NCBI GenBank assembly: GCA_905116865.2 | Contig: CAJHNH020001097.1 | Span: 32,501-96,500 of the forward strand | Reading direction: 5' to 3' | DNA from: Candidula unifasciata | Taxonomy: Eukaryota; Mollusca; Gastropoda; Stylommatophora; Geomitridae | Length of the DNA stretch: 64,000 bases | Shown: one piece after another, positions 60,552-64,000 of the stretch | Layout of the letters: every line of letters begins with the position of its first letter | Position numbering within the stretch: the first letter of the stretch is position 1 | Program-made: the position numbers and the translations under genes | Notes under the pieces: model-generated | Told to the model about the DNA's origin: nothing | Databases searched by the model: none | The model's input: the letters and a program-made list of their open reading frames with translations, nothing else

Positions 60552-62989
60552 GCATCGGCTATCCTCTGAATAACGGTCCCAAATTATCGAGGCTGAAAAT
60601 ATACCCTAACAGGGCCTCAGTCACATGTAAATTATGGACCTCTTTCTGTCAACTACACAGCATACTGCGGAAAAGTTTCCCCCGAGTTAAAGTCACAGCC
60701 GAGAGTATCTCCCGTGGAGCGGGGCTAAACTTGATGGCTGGGACTCATGAGCAGCAGCTACCGCATCTCCTGCAGTTTCCTTCATTTTATTTGTTAGTGA
60801 GTCTCAGCGCGGGAGATACTCTTGGCATTGGCGGTATAGTCATCAGAAAGAAGTCTGCAATTTACATGTGACTCTGGCCCTGTTAGGGTATATTTTCGGC
60901 CTTCATAATTTGGGACCATTATTGGGATGTAGCCGTAGCATCATATAAATTCTCATAATGAACTGATGTAACATTGGCAAGAAGTAGTAAGTAGTACTTG
61001 CAAGATAATTCCAGATTTATACACAAATGTCTGCTTAAAAGGGGGGGGGGGGGGGAATTAACTTCATACACTTTCCACCATTAATTGACTTCAGCTGCAG
61101 ACATTGTCAGACTGTACAAGGTAACCAACATTTTTCGAATGTCACATGACACATAAAAATGGGTTGGAAGTTGACGAACTATATTTAAAATTACAGACTT
61201 ATTGAAAATGAAATAAATCTATTTTCATTTTTCATTGAATTAAAAATGCCTTGTAAAAACCTCAGTACTTGTGTATTTTTCAGCTTCTTACCCCATTGAA
61301 ACTTAATTTGACATACATAAATGTGTTGCTAATGCAGCGAGACCTTGTTAACATGAACTGGCTTAAGAGGAATTTTCTGTTAACATGAACTGGCTTAAGA
61401 GGAACATTCTGTTAACATGAACTGGCTTAAGAGGAGCATTCTGTTAACATAAGCTGCCTTAAGCAGAACATTCTGTTAACATAAACTGGCTTAAGAGGAA
61501 TATTATGTTAACATAAACTGGCTTAGGAGGAACATTCTCTTAATAGGAACTGGCTTAAGAGAAGCTTTATGTTGACATAAACTGTCTTAGGAGGAATATT
61601 ATGTTAACAAGAACTGGCTTAAGTGGAACATTCTGCTAATATTAACAGATTTTGATCCCAACAGAAATTATTATTTTTATTAGTCACTGGTTTGCAGTTT
61701 TTTTTCCAACATGAACTCAATTTTTCTACCTCTGAATTACGTGTTGTTAACATGGTTTTGCTGCATTTGCTTATATACAGTTGTAAAGAGTTTGATCTAG
61801 ACACTTGTTTTCTTCATTGTTAAAGTATAGTTTTTTTTAATGTTTTTTTTTTGTCATTTTGAAATATACCAGAATTATGTTATTAGTTAATAGACACTTA
61901 ACATAATAAGACAGCCTAGTGGCTGGACACTTGTGTGCTGGCCCATGTTAATATGGCTTTACTGTGTTTGCATATCTTCATTTGTATTCCAGTTACTTGT
62001 TTTCTTCATTGCTAAAGTAGTTTTTATCATGGGGAAATATCCCAGAACGTGGTTATTAGTTAATGAACACTTAACAAAATCAGGTACGGGCAAAAGCTAG
62101 TTTGCCTGCTGGCTCCAAAATCTAGGGTTCAAATCTACATTGGGGCAGATTTTTGGGTGGCACAAAATGACCTTGGCAATGAGATTGACCCAGTCTAAAG
62201 GCTACCAGGTTGTGTCCTGGAAGTAAAGGCCTCATCACCCAGGTAGGTCTTGCTGATTCATCACAGACGTAAAAAGGTTCCTATGTTTTAAAATAATCAC
62301 CTATTGCCCCTTGAATATTCCAGTGACCTTTGATGTTTGAGGGCAGACACATTTTTTCTTTGTATTCATTTTATTGCAAAATGTGAATTGTTAATCTTGG
62401 TACATATACATAACCGTTGCATTTACCAGGTTTAACAACAAACATCAGTGAGGTTAAGGACTGGACATAAATGTGGAGGTACATCACACTGTGGAAAGAT
62501 CAGCAAGCATAATTAGAAATACCTGGAACTGTCATTCACAGAGGAAGAAAAAAGCGGAGAAACAACAAATAGAATAGTTAAAAAAGGCGGCTAAAAGAAT
62601 TGGGATGATGCAGACAAAGATGATTGGACAAGTTAAATATAAACGTTCATTTCTTGACTCCGCTGATAACAAAGGAAGGAAGGAATTATTGATTAAATAG
62701 GTTAAGGTTCTACAGTTCTTAAGCAGTCTCAGCATGATAAAGTCTCAGGTTGGTTTAAATTTCATTTACGTTTATATTAATTTAAAGACTTTTGTGTGTT
62801 AACAAATGTTTAAAAAAAAAAATCCAGGAGGTTCAATATTGAATTCAAAGCAACGAAATATATAGGTTTTTTTGGGTGATTTTAAGATACAGAAATAAGT
62901 AAAATAAAAATGAATTCTTTAAAGTTTTTTTGAAGGTCGATTTGTTTGAAATTGTTATGTTTTCCTTTTACTTCAATATAATGTTGATA

Positions 62990-63028
<39 letters not shown>

Positions 63029-63383
63029 TTTTTCTGTTTAATAATTGAGCATCTTTAACAAAGATACACCTTTGATGTAATTTGCACTTTTAATATATTT
63101 TTAAAACGAAACTGTTTGTATTCACAGTTATTGGATGGACAAACATAGTAGTTGCTTGCTAGTTAATAGTTTGTCCTGTCTGTTCTTTCTCCTATGTAAA
63201 GCAGTTGCAGGTAGCTTAAATATGTGTATAACTTGTTATGTTCTGGCTTTTCAGATCTGTCAAACATCTTTGAATCTTTCCTGCCGCAGCTTTTGACCTA
63301 TCCTAACCCCATTGATCCACTGAACGGAGATGCTGCTGCCTTGTATCTGCACAAACCAGAAGAGTATAAGAAACGTGTCAAAG
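41335..63383 (+). CDS. Ube2h: UBE2H ubiquitin-conjugating enzyme E2 H (six coding exons, 3' end beyond window)
   Basis: UBE2H is the E2 that works with the CTLH/GID (MAEA-RMND5) E3 ligase. The coding sequence joins 41335-41387, 51561-51637, 53827-53901, 56973-57012, 60294-60346 and 63255-63383 with exact phases (2, 1, 1, 2, 1), giving residues 1-142 plus one base. It starts [18 protein letters not shown], as in vertebrate UBE2H, and carries YHPNIDE (the E2 HPN motif) and [17 protein letters not shown], where the catalytic Cys is residue 87, the same number as in human. It ends at [10 protein letters not shown]; the acidic C-terminal tail of about 40 residues lies past the right edge. The introns total over 21 kb and are full of repeats. 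Confidence 0.97.
41388..42700. other. UBE2H intron 1, proximal part
   Basis: AT-rich, no repeat family recognised. Confidence 0.45.
42702..42995 (+). repeat. SINE-2 copy
   Basis: B box AGGTTCTAATGCTC, then AAGCATCCTGACCTGCACAG, CAAATCTTCAGGCTCAGG, a C run at 42874-42887 and CATAAAAAGTGGTACATAAA. Confidence 0.68.
43250..44245 (-). mobile_element. LINE-H RNase H domain, minus strand
   Basis: Minus strand: [20 protein letters not shown] and [17 protein letters not shown] (first RNase H Asp, about 44040), [20 protein letters not shown] (Glu helix), [16 protein letters not shown] (second Asp), LTWICTPGN, and the end [20 protein letters not shown] at 43260-43330. Frameshifts separate the pieces. 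Same family as 57200-58160. Confidence 0.8.
43278..43599. repeat. 161-bp tandem duplication in LINE-H
   Basis: Units start at 43278 and 43439 (GGAATTCCCATGTGTGCTCA) and appear to differ at only about two bases near TTCCCTATG, so this is very recent relative to the LINE. Confidence 0.96.
44250..45175. other. UBE2H intron 1, unassigned
   Basis: A minus-strand frame at 44544-44771 shows no known domain; it could be an upstream LINE-H piece. T run at 44417-44432. Confidence 0.35.
45180..45265 (-). mobile_element. LINE-H 3' tail, minus strand
   Basis: Reverse reading gives [24 protein letters not shown] residues. Confidence 0.55.
45395..46624 (-). mobile_element. Tigger/pogo-type DNA transposon, internally deleted
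   Basis: A 1230-bp element with inverted ends (CAGTGGAACCTCGCTTAACG left; complement CAGTAGAACCTCACTTAACG right), each next to TA (45393-45394 and 46625-46626), the pogo/Tigger target duplication. The minus-strand frame 46117-46431 encodes [20 protein letters not shown] then [10 protein letters not shown], the FLPPNTT..LQPMDQGVI...K block around the last catalytic Asp of the DDE domain. The N-terminal DNA-binding and most of the catalytic region are absent. Confidence 0.9.
46630..46960. other. UBE2H intron 1, no recognised content
   Basis: Nothing recognised. Confidence 0.4.
46962..47212 (+). repeat. SINE-1 copy
   Basis: Head GTGGCAGCGTAGTGGTTAG, B box AGGTTCAAATCTAC, TTTTCCCAGCCTAAAATTAA, CTTGGGAAGTGAAGGCAG, CACCCATCAGGTGCTGATTG. 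AAGAAGAAGA inside at 47077. Confidence 0.7.
47235..47470 (-). repeat. tRNA-head SINE copies, minus strand (SINE-2 like)
   Basis: Two head-like segments: CCAGATTGAACTCAGACCAC (47320) and AGATTCAACCCGGATCTCC with GAAAACCCAGCATTCTTAAT (47420-47465). The second matches the head at 49000-49065. Confidence 0.5.
47785..48295 (-). mobile_element. LINE-H RNase H C-terminal part, minus strand
   Basis: Minus strand: [33 protein letters not shown] (the PGH...NE.AD motif with RNase H His and Asp), [20 protein letters not shown] and the terminal (A)[19 protein letters not shown] at 47790-47860. Better conserved than its siblings. Confidence 0.8.
48310..48580 (+). mobile_element. LINE RT C-terminus fragment
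   Basis: [20 protein letters not shown] and RRTRDCW-like decayed residues end in [12 protein letters not shown], a usual LINE end (..CA..H.AHNRI). Confidence 0.5.
48585..48865 (-). repeat. SINE-1 copy, minus strand
   Basis: CTGGACTTGACCACATGACT, AATCAAGGTCAGAAAAATA and the head ATTTGATCCCTAGACTGG plus GGCAAGCATCTGGCCACTAT. Confidence 0.65.
48890..49075 (-). repeat. SINE-2 copy, minus strand
   Basis: TTGAGCCTGAGGATTTAAGG, CGCATGGCTAGTGCAGGTGA and a strong B box (GATTCGAACCCGAG) with GAGAGCCCAGCGTTCTAATC. The head is well preserved. Confidence 0.7.
49365..49505 (+). repeat. SINE-2 body fragment
   Basis: GCAGAAACAAACATCTAAAC, GTGATAACCGCACTAGCAAT and AAATCTTCAGGCTCAAATCC; no head. Confidence 0.55.
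49510..49860 (-). mobile_element. LINE RT C-terminus, minus strand
   Basis: Minus strand: [23 protein letters not shown], then [20 protein letters not shown] and [15 protein letters not shown], the same family as 7130-8045. Confidence 0.7.
49862..51480 (-). mobile_element. LINE reverse transcriptase, minus strand
   Basis: Minus strand, 5' to 3': [14 protein letters not shown] (motif A, about 51425-51460), [17 protein letters not shown] (motif C, about 51120-51165), [19 protein letters not shown], and, in a second set, FKYLGTLI.. [20 protein letters not shown] (50290-50390), [12 protein letters not shown] and [10 protein letters not shown]. It shows two partly overlapping sets of RT C-terminal motifs (YADD-like signals at 51150 and 50610), so two nested or tandem copies are likely. 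Confidence 0.7.
51561..51637 (+). CDS. Ube2h: UBE2H exon 2
   Basis: A 77-nt exon with a tttcccag acceptor and gtaagt donor. It encodes [20 protein letters not shown] then YGPAG, the N-terminal beta strands of the UBC fold. Intron 1, 10.2 kb, is the largest of this gene. Confidence 0.95.
51660..51895. repeat. GA-rich purine tract
   Basis: GAGAGAGA blocks broken by CTCCCTGGAAGAG-type segments; begins about 20 bases after the exon 2 donor. A loose period is set by CCTGGA/TTGGAA words. Confidence 0.85.
52055..52420. repeat. Unclassified repeat U2, copy 2
   Basis: Homologous over its length to 13880-14240, less diverged from a presumed common source at CAGCTCAGAAACTGGGTG. No coding or tRNA-like signal. 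Confidence 0.65.
52425..53290. other. UBE2H intron 2, unassigned
   Basis: Minus-strand Glu/Arg-rich frame 52883-53107 is compositional. Nothing recognised. Confidence 0.35.
53299..53437. mobile_element. TTAA-type MITE, copy 2 (reverse orientation)
   Basis: Reads as the reverse complement of 34262-34406: ACTCTTTCAGTACCAGGGGT, TTAGCATCA, GTTCACTAGGCTTGTAG, GTGTGATGCATTCCTTGGGA. TTAA ends are mutated. Confidence 0.6.
53827..53901 (+). CDS. Ube2h: UBE2H exon 3
   Basis: A 75-nt exon with an attgcag acceptor and gtaagt donor. It encodes [20 protein letters not shown] then SPSI, essentially identical to vertebrate UBE2H. The PxxxPxI-like end is typical of E2 enzymes. Confidence 0.96.
54066..55790 (-). 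mobile_element. LINE-J: RT and RNase H remnant, minus strand
   Basis: Minus strand: [54 protein letters not shown] (RT thumb), [20 protein letters not shown], then RNase H residues [19 protein letters not shown] (Glu helix) and [13 protein letters not shown] (second Asp). The order RT then RNase H is that of Jockey/I-type elements. A TTC stretch at 54066 (GAA on its own strand) is its 3' tail. Frameshifts and stops make it dead. It fills most of UBE2H intron 3. Confidence 0.82.
55795..56285. other. UBE2H intron 3, unassigned
   Basis: Nothing recognised. Confidence 0.4.
56286..56500 (-). repeat. SINE-1 copy, minus strand, joined to MITE end
   Basis: CCTGCTACCTTTACTTTCTG, TTAGGCTGGGTTGATCTGGG and GCAAACATCTAGCCACTGAG. 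A TTAACTCTTTGAGTCCCAG MITE end (56289) precedes it. T run at 56397-56412. Confidence 0.65.
56575..56940 (+). repeat. SINE-1 copy with a second tRNA-like head
   Basis: Two heads, at 56575-56660 (TAGCCATGTAGTTTAGCAGC, CTGCGAATCCTC) and at about 56685-56745, precede one body (TCAACTCAGCCATAAACGAA, GTAAAGGCAGCCAGTGTGAT, ATTGGTCTATAAAATATAGG, TGTGCCCAATATGCC). An A run separates head and body. It ends about 30 bases before exon 4. Confidence 0.7.
56973..57012 (+). CDS. Ube2h: UBE2H exon 4 (HPN motif)
   Basis: A 40-nt exon between ttctcag and gtaagt encoding [12 protein letters not shown]. It carries the His-Pro-Asn motif; the Asn stabilises the oxyanion in E2 catalysis. Confidence 0.95.
57070..57198 (+). 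repeat. SINE-2 body fragment
   Basis: GAGGCTACACTAGCCTAAGT, CTCATGCTC and CTACACTGCCCTAACAAAG. Confidence 0.45.
57200..58160 (-). mobile_element. LINE-H RNase H domain, minus strand, largest copy
   Basis: Minus strand: (E)[20 protein letters not shown] (57990-58060), [18 protein letters not shown] (first Asp, about 57840), CSVCVI..., [10 protein letters not shown] (helix, shifted), [19 protein letters not shown] (second Asp), [18 protein letters not shown] (His), then [20 protein letters not shown] and the Cys tail at 57210. It gives the full order of the LINE-H C-terminus. Confidence 0.82.
58165..58655. other. UBE2H intron 4, unassigned
   Basis: Nothing recognised with confidence. Confidence 0.4.
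58656..59325 (+). mobile_element. LINE RT C-terminus, long open frame, CTAA tail
   Basis: A 212-residue open frame (58671-59309) with [64 protein letters not shown] and [14 protein letters not shown], ending DTRGKTN then stop. The tail is (CTAA)n, five units. It is the C-terminal third of an endonuclease/RT protein and the only such fragment here without stops, so it is the youngest LINE in the window; 5'-truncated, hence inactive. Confidence 0.88.
59330..59775. other. UBE2H intron 4, unassigned
   Basis: Nothing recognised. Confidence 0.4.
59785..59890 (+). mobile_element. LINE-H 3' tail
   Basis: GTTCTGTG block and [24 protein letters not shown] reading; preceded by ATCGGAATTGGAACTCTTC as at 21615. 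Confidence 0.55.
60030..60250 (-). repeat. Unclassified repeat U1, copy with GAA tail
   Basis: Reverse complement of 6165-6390; ends on the left in TTCTTCTTTTTCTTCTTTTC (GAA-rich tail). It stops about 45 bases before exon 5. Confidence 0.6.
60294..60346 (+). CDS. Ube2h: UBE2H exon 5 (catalytic cysteine)
   Basis: A 53-nt exon between ttgtag and gtaaag encoding [17 protein letters not shown]. The Cys is codon 87 of the spliced reading frame and is the thioester-forming residue. Confidence 0.96.
60521..60547. repeat. poly-C tract
   Basis: About 27 C, immediately left of the fold-back repeat. Confidence 0.96.
60549..60942. mobile_element. Fold-back inverted-repeat element (MITE-like)
   Basis: Arms 60549-60716 and 60808-60942 are imperfect reverse complements: GGTCCCAAATTAT/ATAATTTGGGACC, ATACCCTAACAGGGCC/GGCCCTGTTAGGGTAT, CACATGTAAATT/AATTTACATGTG and GAGTATCTCCCG/GGGAGATACTC all pair in order. 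The loop is about 90 bases. No transposase or target duplication was identified. Confidence 0.82.
61039..61056. repeat. poly-G tract
   Basis: About 17 G. Confidence 0.95.
61331..61767. mobile_element. TIR-bounded element containing a satellite
   Basis: Left end AATGCAGCGAGACCTTGTTA and right end complement AATGCAGCAAAACCATGTTA are inverted repeats of about 22 bp with few mismatches, of Tigger-like type. The interior is mostly a 32-bp satellite. No clear TA duplication. Confidence 0.5.
61347..61634. repeat. 32-bp tandem repeat, 9 units
   Basis: Exactly 288 bases: nine units beginning GTTAACATGAACTGGCTTAA, each with several differences. The unit begins with the inner part of the left terminal repeat. 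Confidence 0.95.
61735..62085. repeat. Local duplication of about 200 bp
   Basis: 61741-61910 and 61946-62083 share GTTAAYATGG, ACTTGTTTTCTTCATTG, TATTAGTTAATRRACACTTA. The right copy carries a second version of the element's right end. Confidence 0.7.
62088..62285 (+). repeat. SINE-1 copy, shortened
   Basis: B box GGGTTCAAATCTAC, AAAATGACCTTGGCAATGAG, TTGACCCAG, GGAAGTAAAGGC and CATCACCCAGGTAGG with a 3' deletion. Confidence 0.65.
62290..62995. other. UBE2H intron 5, unassigned
   Basis: A LINE-tail-like stretch may lie at 62430-62570, but no motif is secure. Confidence 0.35.
62993..63026. repeat. poly-T tract
   Basis: About 30 T. Confidence 0.95.
63255..63383 (+). CDS. Ube2h: UBE2H exon 6
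   Basis: A 129-nt exon with a ttttcag acceptor and a gtttgt donor. It encodes [20 protein letters not shown] then [20 protein letters not shown] and RVK, the C-terminal helices of the UBC fold. Splicing continues out of the window in phase 1. Confidence 0.95.
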
Positions 63384-64000
63384 GTTTGTGGATATAGTCA
63401 GCAGTAGTGTTAGTGAACAGGTTTTATTGCTGTAACCCTGTCCCCACTGTTTTTCTACTTTTTTTTATCACAAAGCTGCTCCTTGGGTAAAAATTTAAAC
63501 CATTTCCAGATATATGGTGACCCCGTGAGTGTAAGTCGGGATCTTGGTCATATGTGACTGAGCTACCTTATAACATTAGTTATGTACTACCAGTTCTCTG
63601 TTAACACCAAATGTTGGGCGGTCTGAAATCCCACTTGTGCCAAAGGCTTTGGGTGGGAGTGCAGTGAGGAGGATACTAGCCCTATCCTAGGACAAATTAT
63701 TGCAACCTCAGAACTTCATGCTATGGCAGGGCAGGTGGCTACCCATGCTGCTGAGAGTGATCAAGCTGTATAGGTGTATGGGACAATCCTGTGGAGTGAA
63801 GTTGTTCCTCCTTTTCTTCTTTGAGTCTTGTGATAAAATTGATCATTTTTTGGAGGTCCTCTTTGTGTATATCATTGACCCATTGGGCTAGTATTTCCAT
63901 CATTAATGGGCTGAACTAGGGAAGTCTTTCATGGCATTTATAGCTGTGTGCACATAGCAAGCCATAGTGAGAACAACAAAGGATTTGCATTATCTTGATG
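63384..64000. other. UBE2H intron 6, to window edge
   Basis: No further coding exon recognised; the last UBE2H exon must lie beyond 64000. Confidence 0.5.

Overview
The window is animal nuclear DNA: two multi-exon genes with GT-AG introns, embedded in a dense field of decayed transposable elements and simple repeats. The protein sequences and repeat content suggest a lophotrochozoan, most plausibly a mollusc; this is an inference, not a proof.

Gene 1 (plus strand, 1130-24683) is the 3' part of a synapsin gene. Five exons encode the end of the ATP-grasp-like C domain, a Ser/Gln/Pro-rich linker and the C-terminal E domain, ending at a TAG at 24681. The exons join in frame. Earlier exons lie upstream of the window. 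Its introns hold tRNA-derived SINEs, several LINE reverse-transcriptase remnants, a deleted mariner, a SPIN-like hAT MITE, and a TTC array of about 520 bp starting only 14 bases after a splice donor.

Gene 2 (plus strand, from 41335 past the right edge) is UBE2H, a ubiquitin-conjugating E2. Six coding exons give residues 1-142, including the HPN motif and catalytic Cys87; about 40 residues remain outside the window. A TCACGTGA palindrome lies about 95 bases before the start codon. Its introns hold a deleted Tigger element, several RNase H LINE pieces, an RTE-like LINE end with a CTAA tail, a large fold-back repeat and a 9 x 32 bp satellite.

Between the genes (24684-41334) I found only repeats, LINE ends, MITEs and AT-rich DNA; no further host gene was recognised. 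A recurring theme is tandem amplification inside transposable-element copies (SINE bodies, SINE heads, LINE 3' tails, TIR regions). There are no bacterial operons, CRISPR arrays or convincing functional tRNA genes. Coordinates of repeats are approximate, and family names SINE-1 to SINE-4, LINE-H and LINE-J are labels used only here.
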